Positions 12,318 through 25,361 of a stretch of DNA of 64,000 nt are shown piece after piece. A program made the position numbers and the translations under genes. Numbering within the stretch: the stretch's first letter is position 1; each line of letters begins with the position of its first letter. The DNA lies in assembly GCA_946800325.1 (NCBI GenBank), contig OX326959.1, forward strand, positions 43,523,566 through 43,587,565, in the 5' to 3' direction. The stretch comes from Luzula sylvatica. Lineage: Eukaryota; Streptophyta; Magnoliopsida; Poales; Juncaceae. The notes beneath the pieces were generated by a model that worked only from the letters and a program-made list of their open reading frames with translations, was not told the DNA's origin and did not search any database.

Positions 12318-13662
12318 TCAGATTTCGAGCGCACTAACAAAGTATTTGTCGAAACATTCCATAACATGTCGCGGGAGCCCGAGTCCAATCTCAAGTCCTC
12401 CTCGCTTTTCTTTGCTTTCTGCCACCGCCAAAGCTCCTGTCTTCGAAACGGATATAATGTCAACTCTAACAGGTCTTCCCCACCCGAAATCCACTTGATA
12501 AACCATAAATATCGGCGAACCTGCCACAGTTAGTGCATGAGGATTGCCGATTAGTTGAAAAGCATTTGATCAATGCTCGCGAAATTTTGGACCCGTACAC
12601 AAGCCTTCAATGCATTTTCCGGTTGCCTCAGCTGCCAGAAAAAGTCCATTTTCGCTAATCAAATCATCCGAACACAATACAGACTCCGACAGAGTTGCCG
12701 AAGTATGTTACGGGTAACGGGGGTTGAAGCCGTCTCCTAACATCGGCGGGAAAAATAAAGCTATGCTTGTTGTTACTCTCTACACCTCGTGCTTTTACAT
12801 GCGCAATCCATGCAAAGGCGAATGCCACAACTATTGTTGAATAATGAAAAGATGTATTCCCTTCTTCAACTTTGGACATGATCATTTTTTTGAGCCGTTG
12901 GATATGATCTCGTTTGAGCGTAAATGTTGCCTGAACCATGTCTGGGTCCATTGGCCTTGAATTTTTGTTCTTTCCGGCGGAACTAAGCGCGTCAGATATC
13001 AATTTTGAGAGAAAGGAGTATAGATCGGTTGGATCAGAGAGTAAGCCCCTATTGATCACCGGATCTAGTGAAGAATCAAACTCGCCGGAGTGACACTTGG
13101 TAGCCCATGATTGAATGAACTGTAAGGAGCTCGTACCATCACAAGCATGATGATCTACAGTTATAGCTATTACAAAGCCCTGATTTGGAAACATGGTTAC
13201 TTGAACGGCTAATAGCTCTTTCGACTCGGCAGATCTTTTTAAGCACGGCACTAATGGATCAAGGCGTGACACTAATCTTGCTTGTTGACTTGACAAATGT
13301 TCGAAATCATCATCGTACTCGGCCACATTGAAACATACTGAATCTTCCTCCGTGCAATAAATCTCGTGCATTCTGTCCTCGCACGCGCTTGACGTGGGCC
13401 TTATAACTCCGGCTAGTGGGTAAAATTTTGCGAGGGTAAGCGAAAGAGATGATTTTAGCGAGGGGAGAGAGGAGGAGAGGAAATGCGAAGTTGTATGAGG
13501 AAACCGATAGAAAAAGAGACGTTCCACCGGCAAAATTCTGGACCAAGGTTTATCGAAGTAAGTGAGAGGAATCGAGGCGAGATTAGGTGCAAAGTTCGGC
13601 GGTAGGCCAACTCGAGATGATTCGATGATTGTCAAAGAAGGTATTGGTGATGATGATGCCAT
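12318..13662 (-). pseudogene. BAHD acyltransferase pseudogene (malonyltransferase-like)
   Basis: This is a near-copy of the intact gene at 43461-44792. The frame is open from the ATG at 13662 for 332 codons and includes the HxxxD acyl-transfer motif (HHACD), TYFGNS and the same N-terminus MASSSPIPSL. Near 12671 eight bases present in the intact copy are missing, which shifts the frame. Further on, a TGA at 12570-12572 replaces a Trp codon. The remainder, with the DFGWG motif and the C-terminus FVSALEI, is readable in the shifted frame. Like the intact copy it has no intron. The 5' flank (to about 13745) also matches the intact gene, so promoter and coding region were duplicated together as DNA. 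It is in inverted orientation relative to the intact copy. An enzyme truncated before DFGWG should be inactive. Confidence 0.92.
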
Positions 13663-13740
13663 TGTTGTTTGAGGATTGATGAAAAGCTCTTTCTGGGTTG
13701 TTTCAGAGAGTTGATTGGGCTTTGTATTTTCTTTGAAGAG

Positions 13741-13750
13741 CCTTTTATAG
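13741..13750 (-). promoter_or_regulatory. TATA box of the BAHD pseudogene
   Basis: On the minus strand the sequence reads CTATAAAAGG, about 80 bp upstream of the former start codon. The flank between box and ATG is homologous to the upstream region of the intact copy at 43461. Confidence 0.6.
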
Positions 13751-14084
13751 AAATAATATCTTATAATGAAAGCGTAAATCTCGCGTTTATTAAACTAAAA
13801 AGACAAAATTTCACCAAATACTCTTGCAAAACCACGTAATTATATCATATATACCCTCTAAAATGTGAAATTCTACGTTGCACTTTCACCGATACGGATA
13901 TGACTAAGCGAGTGAGTTCGAGCAAGATATGCCCAGCTCAAAGCCTCAAACTCGGCTTGAACTCAATTGGAACTGGCTCGATATTTTTATCGTTAAGATT
14001 CGAGATAAAAATTGAAGTTCAAATTATGTTCATTTTAAATCGTGCTAACTCGATTGGGCTTGACAATAATTTAAGGATAATTTT

Positions 14085-14335
14085 ATCATGCCTCCTCGTT
14101 TCCCCCCAACATTCTCTATATTACCGATTAATGATTAGTGACACAAATAATTAATAAAATTACATTCCATTAATAATTATAAATTGATGTACAATTAAAA
14201 TATATGTATCAATAATTTTTAATCAATATCAATTAACTGTTAATGAAATGTAATTTTGTTAATTAGTTTGATCATTAACCATTAATTGATAATATACAAA
14301 ATGTTAGGGAGAAATGAGGGGACACAGTAATAGCC
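14085..14335. repeat. Foldback MITE
   Basis: The left arm (CCTCCTCGTTTCCCCCC then TATTACCGATTAATGATTAG) pairs imperfectly with the right arm for about 110 bp each, leaving almost no loop. The interior is rich in TTAATTAA-type words. Related foldbacks lie near 36125-36415 and 49595-49850, which share the GTGTCCCTCA/GTCACCTCA-like ends. Target duplications are not clear. Confidence 0.6.
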
Positions 14336-14437
14336 TCATAATTTAATTACCAAATATATTAAATTTAAATGGAAAAAAATTAATAGTTGCCTACAAAATA
14401 AATATTTAAATAAAAATTACGTTACATATTTTAATAA

Positions 14438-15171
14438 GGGGAATTCTTCAATAACCCCCTAACTTTTTTGGAAATTATGAAAAACCCCCAATCTTTTTAG
14501 ATTCCCTAAAAAAAACCCAATATTGTGGCTTCCTCCAAAAACCCGCTAACATTTTTAAATTCCCTCAAAACCCGCCTACCTTTTTGTTATGATTTTGAAG
14601 ATTACCATCATACCCTTTCTCATAATTTTATTTTATAAATATCGATAATTTAATAAATAATAAATATATATTAAAATACAAATAATAAATAATAAATAGA
14701 TATTAAAATATTATAATAAATAATAAATAGATATTAAAATATTATTATAAATAATACATAGATATTATAATATTATAATAAATAATACATAGATATTAAA
14801 ATACTAATAATTGTTGAAAATGACATTTTAATATCAATATATTATTTATTGTAATATTTTAATATCTATGTATTATTTATTATATATTTTTTAATATTTT
14901 TATTTTTTTATAATAGTTTAATATCTATTTATTATTTATTAAATTATAGAGATTTATAAAATAAAATTATGGGAGTATAATGGTCATTTTTAAAAAAATA
15001 ACAAAAAGATAGGAGTTCTTTTAGGGAATCTAAAAAAGTTATGGGGTTTTTGGAAAAAACAAAATATATAGAGGATTTTTGAGGAAATCTAAATAAAATA
15101 GTGGGTTTTTTAAAAATACAGGAGATTTTTCAAAATTCGTAGAAAAGTTAAGGGGTTTTGAAAAATTCCCC
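14438..15171. mobile_element. Non-autonomous MULE with long terminal inverted repeats
   Basis: The element is 734 bp with ends GGGGAATTCTTCAA and, reversed, GGGGAATTTTTCAA. The arms of about 200 bp consist of repeated blocks of ACCCCC(T/A)AAC with T-rich spacers. A perfect 9-bp target duplication TTTTAATAA lies at 14429-14437 and 15172-15180, the length typical of Mutator-like elements. The centre is AT-rich repeats of TAATAAATA; no transposase is present. Confidence 0.88.
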
Positions 15172-15180
15172 TTTTAATAA

Positions 15181-17900
15181 TACAAAAAACATACACAATC
15201 AAAACTTATCAAACATCGTAAAGAAAAAATTTATTGTTGTCATCGATTTCGAGTGATAATCTACTCGTTGCTAGAGTTTTCAAGAAAAAGAATTTTTTTT
15301 TTATTAGAGTATCAATATTTGAACATGCTTTTATTCGTCATGTTAATTTTATCGCCTTTGCAATTAGAGAAATAAAATGGGTATTTTGTTGCATAAATTA
15401 CAAAAGAGTGAAGATGGGACCTGCGACTTCGTGCTTGACTTGGACTTGGACTAGGAATAATTAATGTAAGAATGTACATTTTTTTGAACATGTAATTATT
15501 TTTAATGATATGTATCGTATATTAACTATTGACTATATATTATGAATTAATTGGAATGAAAACAATTGGGTTAAAAGTTCATCTCGAATTTGTTTCGACT
15601 TTAATTCGAACGAGTTGGGTCAAACTCAAGCTCAGCTCCATAAGATTTCGAGTTAGCTCGGCTAGGTTAGATTGATTTTGAGTTGAAGTTGAGCGAGATA
15701 CTACCGAACTATAATTGAGACACGAGCATGAAAGAGTTACGAGTCTCAAGCTAAACTTGTCGTCCTAGATACGGAATTTTTAAAATCTACGTTATGAATA
15801 CGGTTATATAATTATTACTTCAATATATGTATATTATATAAAAATAATACATAAAAAAATAAACAAATATTATATTAATGATAGGGGTTTGCTAGTGCAC
15901 TGCATAAATTTTGCACTCCCACACGCCGCATGCTACCAGTAGACGTCACGTGACAGAAAATGCTTAAAAAACCCGAGCAGAACATTAGGCGAGAGGCCGA
16001 TTTTTTTGGGGAGCGCCTAATATTTGCGCATCGCATAATAATCGTGCATCCCCTTCAACCTTCAAATTTAAAAAATTATTTTATACCTTTCAATTTCATA
16101 TTTATATATTTTACAATGAAAAAATAAATAAATAACAACAAATTTATATCCATAGTATAGAAAAATATATTAATAAAAAAATAGTTATTTTTATACAATT
16201 CACCTTCATGTTTATATATTTATTATGAATATATATATAAATCACAACAAATCTTTAATTCCAATTATAGAAAATAATATAAATAACAACCGGTTGTTTA
16301 TCCCAAGCATAGAAAAAACTATAAATCATAGTAAAAAAATATAATTAATAGTAAAAATGTATAAATAACAGTCGATACTAAAACTATAGTATAGAAAAAA
16401 AAATAGAAAAAGTATAAATCACAATAAAACAATATAAATAACATGTTTTTTTTATCCATACAAGGTATACAATTTTTATAAAATAACATGAAAAATATAA
16501 GAAATGATGGGGCTAGGATGAGGCTATATTGAGGACGAAAGACCCCGAATAATGGGCAGTGGCCAACTCTCGAGTGCATCCGAAGTGTAACTCACCGGAC
16601 AGTGGGCAATATACGACCATATGTAATGCATTTCAGTGGAGTGCAACATCATTTCCTTCAAAGAAATATCATAAAATTATTTTTTGAACTATTCTAGAAC
16701 AATCATGAAAATATTCGATAATCGCCTATTTTCATGATTGCTCCGGAATATTTCTAAAATTAATTTTATGATTTATATTTTTATATACAAATATTATAAA
16801 TCGGAATTCCTAATGGGCCAGAGTATCTTCAAAGAAATATCTTGACATATCTTGAAATATTAAGACATAACCTAATTAATTTATATATGTGTTTTACATG
16901 AGTATACATGAAAATTCACATTTTAAAACAGTCATGCAACCACCATTGGTTAGATGATATACGGGCTGTCGTTTTGTATAAAAATTAAAACGACCATGCG
17001 ATATACAAATATTTTATTTTGGAGTGGCAGTGTGGAACATGTAAAATTACCCCTAGTACACATGATCAGATCTAGATCTGTTGTTATAAAAAATGAATTA
17101 AGAGTGACAAGTAGGGTCTAGGATAACGTTCTATTTAATATGTTACATGAAAGTTTTGATGATAGTACAATAAAACAAAACTATATAAATATTGCATACA
17201 GTTATACAAAACTTAATAGAAATTCAAACATTTATATATTTCAAATTTGTCAAATGTTATAATAATACATATTCATTCAATTTATTATTTATTATTTATT
17301 ATTAATGTTAGACGCAACGTTGCAAATAACGTTTAGCGGTCCCCGTCCGTAGCATGGTGATAAACTTTTGTAAGAATAGCGATTGGTGTACGATATATCG
17401 GGAGCTACAACGAATGCTATAATGGAGAGTGCATTAAAATAATTAATTATCAATATGTAATAAAAAAACAATCTTAAAAAAAAACACATTAAAATAACAA
17501 ATAAAATATTTATAAAATAATTAATAAAATATTTGAAAACAAGTATCTCCAACAAGTCAGAACATGCCAATTTAAATAAGAAATGTGTTTATTTTGTTTA
17601 TTTATCAACCAAAAGATATTTAATTATTATAACTTTTCATGAAATATTTTTTTAATTAAATTCATTTGATTTTTTTACAAATTTACTAAAAGTATTTTAT
17701 TTAGAAATAACATGTTATAAAGTTGCAGCGTGCATCGTTTTTTCTATAAATTAAATGATATTGTTACATATCGTTGTAGGGTAGCATTTAGCGTGGTTAT
17801 TTATAATCATGATTTGCAATATTGAAGACGCACACGGGAGCTGTCCAGTGTGCCTGCAATGGAGAAGAGCCATTATTTGCAAAGGGATTGTAGGACTTTG
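15181..17900. other. AT-rich intergenic region
   Basis: I see no supportable gene. Two stretches (13895-14000 and 15590-15745) are rich in GAGCTCGAG-like words often found in plant repeats, without clear ends. Other short frames are low-complexity. Confidence 0.5.
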
Positions 17901-17929
17901 GGGCTCAGAGTTCAGAAGAATACATGGCC

Positions 17930-18811
17930 AACATGATTGGTTTTTTTTTATTTTTTATTTTAGATGATTTAGTTATTAATAATACGTATAAAGTAAACAA
18001 ATTTCTTGCAATTCTAAACTTCCACGTCATCAAAGAGTTTTTTACATTTTGGTCCTTTTTGTTTACATTTTTATCCTTTTTTATTTACATTTTGATCCTT
18101 TTTACATTTTGGTATTTTTTATTTATTTTATATTTTGGTCATTTTTTTACATTTTGATAATTTTTTCCTATTTTATATTTTGGTCTTTTTTTACATTTTG
18201 ATCTTTTTTTTAATATTTTGGTCTTTTTTTACATTTTGATAATTTTTTCTTGTTTTCCAATTTTTTTTTTTAATTTGCTCATTTGGCAGGGTTATGTATG
18301 CAATTTCGTAAGTTCAATTTTTTTTTTGTAATTTTTTTTTACCCAATTTTTTTTCTTTTTTACATTTTGGTCCTTTTTTTGCTTTTCAATTTTTTTTGTA
18401 TTTGCTCATTTTGCACGGGTATATATGAAATTTTGTAATCTCAAATTTATGTGAGTTTTTTTGTCATTTGCCCGTTGTATCCATATGACATATTGTGATC
18501 CTTTAATGAACCGTAACTATAATGCATCTATTGACATCAAATATATTTTGCGAATATGTCTTGATTATATTAATCGATTTTAAAAGCACCTGAACAAATG
18601 CTATTTATACAAATCCGTGATAGATTAATTTCATGAATTTTATGCATCTATTGACATCATGATATTTGCAAATATGTCATGATTAGATTAATTTAGTTCA
18701 AACGCACGCACGTTAATTCGCATATGAGTCAATTCTATTTAAATAATTATATAAAAAACATGTAAAAAAATAGATATGTTGTCCCGCGCAATTGCGCGGG
18801 GATAAAACTAG
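17930..18811 (+). mobile_element. Helitron 3' terminal part (Helitron-1)
   Basis: The right end has the Helitron signature: a perfect GC-rich hairpin CCCGCGCAATTGCGCGGG (18783-18800), then GATAAAA and CTAG at 18808-18811, followed by T. Upstream lies T-rich DNA with repeated TTTTACATTTTGGTC units. The same family occurs reversed at 49121, with homologous sequence such as ATATTTGCAAATAT next to the hairpin. The 5' end was not found, so the left boundary is only where the repeat-like sequence starts. No Rep/helicase is visible, so this is a non-autonomous copy. Confidence 0.75.
18030..18400 (+). repeat. T-rich minisatellite with TTTTACATTTTGGTCC units
   Basis: Some ten imperfect copies of a 15-25 bp unit, TTTTTACATTTTGGTCC or a close variant (GGTATTT, TGATAAT), run head to tail inside Helitron-1. 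No coding potential is seen. Confidence 0.7.
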
Positions 18812-19952
18812 TTCAGTTAAAAACCCAAGATATATTAGGAAGAAGATAGTTAGATCCGACGGTTGAGATTAATTCAATCGTGTAGGATTAAATTTCTTAT
18901 ACAAATAGGACTAATGTTGTACCAATGATTAAGTTAATAAAATTAAATTATTTCTTCACCGAAAGGCGTCTTAATGCTCGTTAGTACCGAGTCGCTTTGT
19001 CCATGAAACAAACATTAGTAGTGAGTCGCTCCGTCAAACTATTGACAACTATATGTCTCACTATCAAATCGAATTCTCTATATTTATATATGTGAATATG
19101 TCCCTCCCTGATGGTAGTCCAGTTCACTTTATAATTTGTAAGAAGGCGTTTTCCTTGTTAGATCGTAACGGTAAGGTTGTGGCCAACGTGGACACCATGT
19201 TCAATGTGCTTAAAGAGGTTGAGGTGAAAAGCCGATGAGTATCACCACTGCTTGTTATATGGACTCTTCATTCGTGTTTATATTATAGAAGGTTCCCAGG
19301 ATAGGAGAGTCGATTCTGGTATGACAGACGGTGAGATTGCAGAAGTGTTCTTTCGGTTAATAATTGAGAATGAATTTGGTAAGATGGTGAAGCGCCGAAG
19401 AAGAGGAGTCGTTTGTTAATACATGACATTGATATTTCAAACTGATTTAGAAGAGGTGAATAGGTAAACATAATGATTTAATATCTTATTTCGACTTTTA
19501 ACAATATTCATTTTGGATATGACTTGTCAATTAACTAATGATTTCAATAGTGTGAAAAATAATTAAGAAATAAAAACAATATCAACGAACCAAATTGATA
19601 CGCAATATAATTAAGGTATTCGGTAGAGAGTCGCTTGTTTTAAATTTTTCTTTACTTGCTAGTCAATTGAATCAACGTTCACAAATACATATATTTCCGA
19701 AGATGTCGTGCGACCAACTTGTGTTTTTTGAACACTCTATTCACTTTTCCAAATGAATGAATTAAAAAGTTTCCACAATCGATTTACAACATTTTATCGA
19801 TGTGGATTAAGCATTCACAACGAAATGCTAGCCTAACACAGAATACTAAGAATATCTAACTAATATCACAACTGATTTGGTCACACGAGTTGAAATTGGC
19901 TTTGAAGATTCTTAACAGAATGCATTTGATCTCTGATTTAATTAAGAGCTCT
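18812..19952. other. Intergenic DNA between Helitron-1 and LINE-2
   Basis: No recognisable gene. A 61-codon frame at 19053-19238 (plus) matches no family known to me. Its local GC content is a little higher than its surroundings, so it could be a decayed exon, but I have no support for that. Confidence 0.4.
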
Positions 19953-19969
19953 AACAATGAATATCTTTC
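19953..19969. repeat. LINE-2 target-site duplication, left copy
   Basis: The 17 bases AACAATGAATATCTTTC recur at 22888-22904, directly after the poly(A) tail. The length is typical of L1-type target-primed insertion. Confidence 0.9.
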
Positions 19970-22889
19970 CACTTCTTACACACGGACACCAACCACCAAC
20001 TTAAGGACATGCCGGCAACAACATCGGATCACGCGCCATTAAAACTATCCATAACCCGAAGAACGAACAAGCCAAAACCTCTCAATAGAATAGAGAAGAA
20101 ATGGCTTTACATCGAGGAATTCAAACAAAGAGTAATTGGATTTTGGTTGGAAAACAAAATTGATCCGACGGAAGCAGAAGACTTTGCGGCAAGCTACAAA
20201 CAAAAAACACAAAACCTACTTGCAGACTCGAACTCATGGGCAAAAACGAGAGACCAAAAGGAAGGGGAAGAAATGAAAAACACCAAGGACGTCCTCCGAT
20301 GGTTGGACACTAAAGAAGAAGGGACGCAATTATCTAATGACGAGTCCGCATTACGAATTGCTTTAAGAGTGAAGATCGAGGAAAAGGCATCGCAAATGGA
20401 AATAAAATGGCAACAACGGGCATCTTGCAATTGGCTATGGCTCGGTGATAAAAACACAAAATATTTCCACGCCCTAGCGACGTCCAAAAGAGCATTGAAC
20501 AACATAAATGAGATACAATTCCGAGGCCGTACAATATCTAAAGATAGGGATATCGCCGCGGCCGCGACGGAATACTTTAATTCCGTAATGGGAAATGAGA
20601 CATATGGCTATTTTTGATACGACTTAGCGGTCCTCTATCCCGTGGGCCAAACAACAACCGACTTGTCTCAATTGGGCACGACCATCTCGGAGGCCGAGAT
20701 AGATCGGGTAGTCAAGGAATTGCCAAAAGGAAAGGCATCGGGCCCGGACGGGATTCCGGCGGAATTCTTACAAAAGTTTTGGCCAACTATAAAGGACGAC
20801 TTCTACAACATTGCAAGAAAATTTGATGAGCATTCCATCAATCTCAGGCACATCAACATAGCATCAATAACGTTGGTGCCGAAGAAAGAGGGAGGTAAGA
20901 CGTTTGAGGACTATAGACCCATAAGTTGTATAAACGCCCCCATTAAGCTAATTTCGAAAGTGTTAGCCGAAAGATTACAACAACACCTCCCGGAATTAAT
21001 ATCCAAAAGGCAAACCGCATTTATTAAAAAAAGATCCATCATCGAGACCTTCATCTCGACAAGGGAGATATTATCTCTCTATCATAGGAAAAAAATACCG
21101 GCTATCATGCTAAAGGTGGACTTTACGAAGGCATTCGATACCCTATCATGGGATTACATGGCAAAGCTAATGAGCGTAAGGAAATTTCCGAGCAAGTGGA
21201 ACAAGTGGATCATGGATTTACTAAAATCATCATCCTCCTTCCCAATAGTGAACGGATGGAGAGGGCCAACATTCCGACATGGCAAGGGATTAAGGCAAGG
21301 AGACCCGATCTCCCCATTGCTATTCAATGTGGCCGTAGACACACTTCAACGCATGATACAACAAGTGACGCCACTATTGTCATCCGCGGCATGGATGCCT
21401 CCGCAAGCTCTACAATACGCCGATGACACAATCATCTTCCTTGAGGCAACACCGCAAAATATCCTAGTCATGGGTCAAGTTCTATCCCTCTTTAGTAACA
21501 TCACGGGACTCCAAATAAATTACGACAAAAGTTCGTTTGTTCCAATAGGAATCCCTAACGAGTTCCACTCACATGTAACAACCCTAATCCAATTTCAAAG
21601 GAAAACACTACCGATTAAATATTTGGGACTACCGTTAACGATCCGAAAACCCCAAAAATTGGTATTCCAACCTTTGGTGCAACAACTACAAAAAAGACTA
21701 TCAACATGGAAAGGTAAGTTGTTGTCCAAAGGCGGGAGACTTACGTTGGCAAAATCGGTACTCAATGCAATTCCCACTTATCCTATGCAAGCGTTCAAAT
21801 TGCCGACGGCCACGATCAAGCAAATAAATGCGATTACTAGATCATTTCTATGGAAAGGAACTGAACATTGTAGCGGAGGAGCATGCCTTGTGAGATGGGG
21901 CAAGGTATGCCTACCCATTGCAAATGGGGGCCTCGGCCTAATGGACATCGCGACACAAAACAAGGCCTTAATAACGAAGTGGGGGTGGAACCTCCAAGCA
22001 CACCCGGACAATCTCTGGTCCACGACGATGGAAGGGATATACGGAATAAACACCGTACAAGGACTACACAACCTACTCCCGACGGAGACATCCTTCTTCG
22101 TAAAAGACTTGTTGAAATGCGGGGATTTCTTCAAAGCCTCCACATATATGGAACATGGCGAAATTGCATGGAAATGGACTTCAAACGCTTCCTTCTCGTC
22201 AAAGTCAGCCTACAACATACTAATCAACCCGGGAATCGTAGTAGATTGGAATGAACGAATATGGAAAACCATATGCCCCTCAAAGGTCAAATTCTTCGCT
22301 TGGACTTGGTTCCAAGGCAAACTCCTAACGGCCGACAACTTAGCCAAAAGAGGTTGGCCGCATAACACCACATGCCCCAATTGCGGACTACATGAAGAAA
22401 CGTCCAACCACCTTTTAGGATGGTGCCCCTACGTAAAGCCTATGTGGGAGCGCCTAGACGCAAAACACAACACGACACCGAGCCGGCTGGAATCCGACCC
22501 GGTCGCCAGATGGGCAAAACCGAGGGAAAAAATGACGAAAGAGCATCGCAACTTTTGGGACTCTGATTTTTTCTCAATTGCGTGGAATGTATGGAAAAGT
22601 AGAAATGCAATTGTGTTTACAAACAGGCACACAACGACATCTATCACGCAAGCAAGGGCATTCACGGAAGCTACGACGTGGAGGGAAGCTCGCTGGGGGC
22701 TGCACAAAGGAACACCTCTTCCGACGGCCTAGAGAGGGGGGGGAGAGAATTAGGGACCTATCTGTATTTTCATTTCGCTCCAAAAATAGGCTGTAATTCT
22801 ATTACTGATCACTAAGGATTAACTCTCGTATAATACTATTCAAGAGCTCGGCAATCGCCGACCTCGCTCAAAAAAAAAAAAAAAAAAAA
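19970..22889 (+). mobile_element. LINE-2: 5'-truncated L1-type retrotransposon with poly(A) tail
   Basis: The element begins inside the endonuclease domain, so its 5' end is missing, as expected for incomplete target-primed reverse transcription. It ends in a run of about 20 A (22870-22889). Its 17-bp target duplication is perfect and its reading frame is broken only once, so the insertion looks recent. Its GC content is clearly higher than the surrounding AT-rich DNA. Confidence 0.92.
20009..22732 (+). pseudogene. LINE-2 ORF2 remnant (endonuclease end, RT, zf-RVT)
   Basis: One frame runs through the whole stretch, interrupted by a single TGA at 20615-20617. It starts with the end of the APE-type endonuclease (TSDHAPL). 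RT follows: KASGPDGIPAEF, YRPISC, QTAFIKKRS, KVDFTKAFDTLSWDY, RQGDPISPLLF, the catalytic YADD (near 21415) and IKYLGLPL. At the C-terminus is the zf-RVT domain with KVKFFAW, CPNCG and HLLGWC (22280-22440). The intact family protein would nick DNA and copy LINE RNA into the genome; without its endonuclease and with a nonsense codon this copy cannot. The frame upstream of 20009 stays open for only about 13 codons before host DNA. Confidence 0.9.
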
Positions 22890-22904
22890 CAATGAATATC
22901 TTTC

Positions 22905-25361
22905 TTTTAGAATAATGATTTGGAATGAATAGTTGGAGAGAGAAGTTGAGAAAAAATATCTATAGAAATAGTGATAATTCATCTCAAAATCTTGTTTGAC
23001 AACACATCCGTTTAAACGCACGAAATGTCTGTTTATACGATATCTCATCAAACTAAACGTTGCAATTTCAAATCAGCACTGTACTATGCGTTTAAATGCA
23101 TGTATCTTTCGTTTAAAAGCGTATTCAAATTCCAAACATTTTTAAGCCACTAACATTTAAACTAATGTGTAATTCGATCAAATGCTATATGAAGTTTTGG
23201 TTCATTTAATCACTGTGACAAAACAGTCATTCTTCATTTATTTTAAAATTTTATGTGTGTACAATACTACTAAAAACATGATAATTAATAAAAAAAACAT
23301 ATAATTAACAATTAATTGATAATGACAAAAAAATGTTCATTCATATATAATTTAATTATATATTAGTTGATTGTTAATTGGACGATCCTTATTAATCACC
23401 ATGGAATGGTCATTAAGTATGTTATAAACCACTTATTTTCAATTTTGTCCACTTTATTAAGGCAAGGTAGGTTATAAACCACCAGCCAAACTGATCGCTT
23501 AATCTGGCAGTCGTAATTATTTTTTTTAATTTTTTAAATATAAAATTTTCGTAGGTTCTTCGCCTACAATTCAAAAATAATTACATAAAAAAAATGTTTG
23601 TATTTTTGTTGAATTTCCAGACACTCTTTAAGGTAAGTTGTAAACTAATTCATGACTTTTTGTTTGTAATTAGCAATAGTAATATAGCGTGTGTTTACAA
23701 TTTTGATACGAAGCAGACGTTTTTTTTCTTCAAATTTCCCTTTTATCGTAGTCGTGTGCTAAACTATTTAAACATATCGAAAGCCACAACAACAAAATTA
23801 ACAAATTAGTAAATACATATGTATGCTAATATTCATATAAATATACCACTTTATCTCTAGAACATCATAATTTATAAAGATACAAATACAAACTATATAA
23901 AAGATAACAAATGAACCCATTTCTAATTTTCTCACTAAAAAGGCGCCCCTCGGGCACGGGAGAAATTCGAAGTTTGAGCCCTATATGATTTTAATTTTTT
24001 GTTATCTCACTAAACAATTCAAGCTTATCTGATCCGACCTATCCGATTGTCACCTCTAGGAATTACCAATTCCATTCACGCCTTTGCACCGAAGAAGAAG
24101 GCTGTTAGAGAATAAAATAAACCCAAATCAATCATTTTAGGTTCAATGTTTGATACAACAATGTCATTCTAGAAAAATCATGTGTTTTCTTTAATATTCT
24201 CTCAACATATTAATGTGTTGACAATCATAATAAATACATTAAATACTAACTTATTTTAAATAAAAAATCATAATAAATAATAAATCGTATTAATTACATG
24301 GCAAATAGGTGGTAAATCAAACTATTAAAAATAATCTGATTTATTTAATTTTATATTATATTTAATTTTACACATGACAAGTTATTATTTGAACAAATAT
24401 TTATTATTTTATCTTCAATTTATTTTAAAAGCAAAGTATTTTCATTTGTATTGTACAAAATTTTGAGAAAATTATTATTTTTAATTTGTTTTATTTTTTA
24501 TGATAATTTTATTTATGTGTATCCGTTTAACACATGTTGAACACAAGTTAAATGGTATATTAATCACTCAAGGAGTTGTGATTTTTTTACCATTGTGATC
24601 TTTCTTTAAATAAACATATTTACAAGAAAACAATATTCGATATATTTTTTATAAGTTTGAAAAGTTATGTGTATTAGCTAAAATCTTTATTATTTTCTGA
24701 AATAAGATTAATATAAATATCTTTTTAACAAAACATGCTTGTAACCAATTTAGTATTATTCAGTAATATTAATAATTAATAATAGTATTCAAAATCAATA
24801 TGTAAATATACATATTTTGTATTATCCTTCTTTTTTACGTATATATATTGTACAACTTAAGCTGAAGTAAAATTTATGTTGAAAATATGATAATATGGAA
24901 CTCAAAACAAAGAAATTTTTTAAGCTAATATTATTATTGAATATTTAAAATTATTGTTTAAAAACATTAATAATATTTGATGAAAGTTTTATTAAAATAT
25001 ATATTATTTATTAGTGTTACATATTTAAATTTTACATTTTCCATTTGTACTAAACATTTGATCAATTAATTTGGTGAAATGGTGAAAATTTGAATAAAAT
25101 CGAGTCAAACAGTAACACATCTAATGATAGTGAGTCATATCATTAACGTAAGATACTGCAACTTTCTAAAATTATTCAAAAATATAAAATAATTGACACA
25201 TAAATATTTACAAAAGAAACATAACCATGAAATCAACGATTCAAGAATTGTTCGGGTTAATTCCGAACGAATGCAGGGTGTTTACAACTTCTCATAATAC
25301 ACTTCTTTGAATTTAAGCACGACGTAAGTTTTTATCTTTTACAAATTTCGTTTCAATGAAA
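22905..25361. other. AT-rich intergenic region
   Basis: No gene is supported apart from the dispersed repeat at 24115-24570. A short GC-richer patch near 23940-23990 has no clear identity. Confidence 0.5.
24115..24570 (+). repeat. Dispersed AT-rich repeat, copy A (partial)
   Basis: It shares long blocks with 30360-30950 (same strand) and 42715-43310 (opposite strand), including TTAACACATGACAAGT, TATCCGTTTAACACAT and GGTGGTAAATCAAA. This copy lacks the right end present in the other two. It is probably a MITE-like element. Confidence 0.65.

Noticed and set aside
17924..18157. Hydrophobic 77-residue plus-strand frame
   Set aside because: Phe/Leu-rich low-complexity translation of the T-rich Helitron minisatellite, not a membrane protein.
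21778..22143. Minus-strand frames within LINE-2
   Set aside because: They are shadows of the LINE reading frame on the plus strand and show no domain.
23940..23990. Possible tRNA-derived SINE head (TTCGAAGTTTGAGCCC)
   Set aside because: The box-B-like word stands alone; no box A, tail or target duplication could be found.
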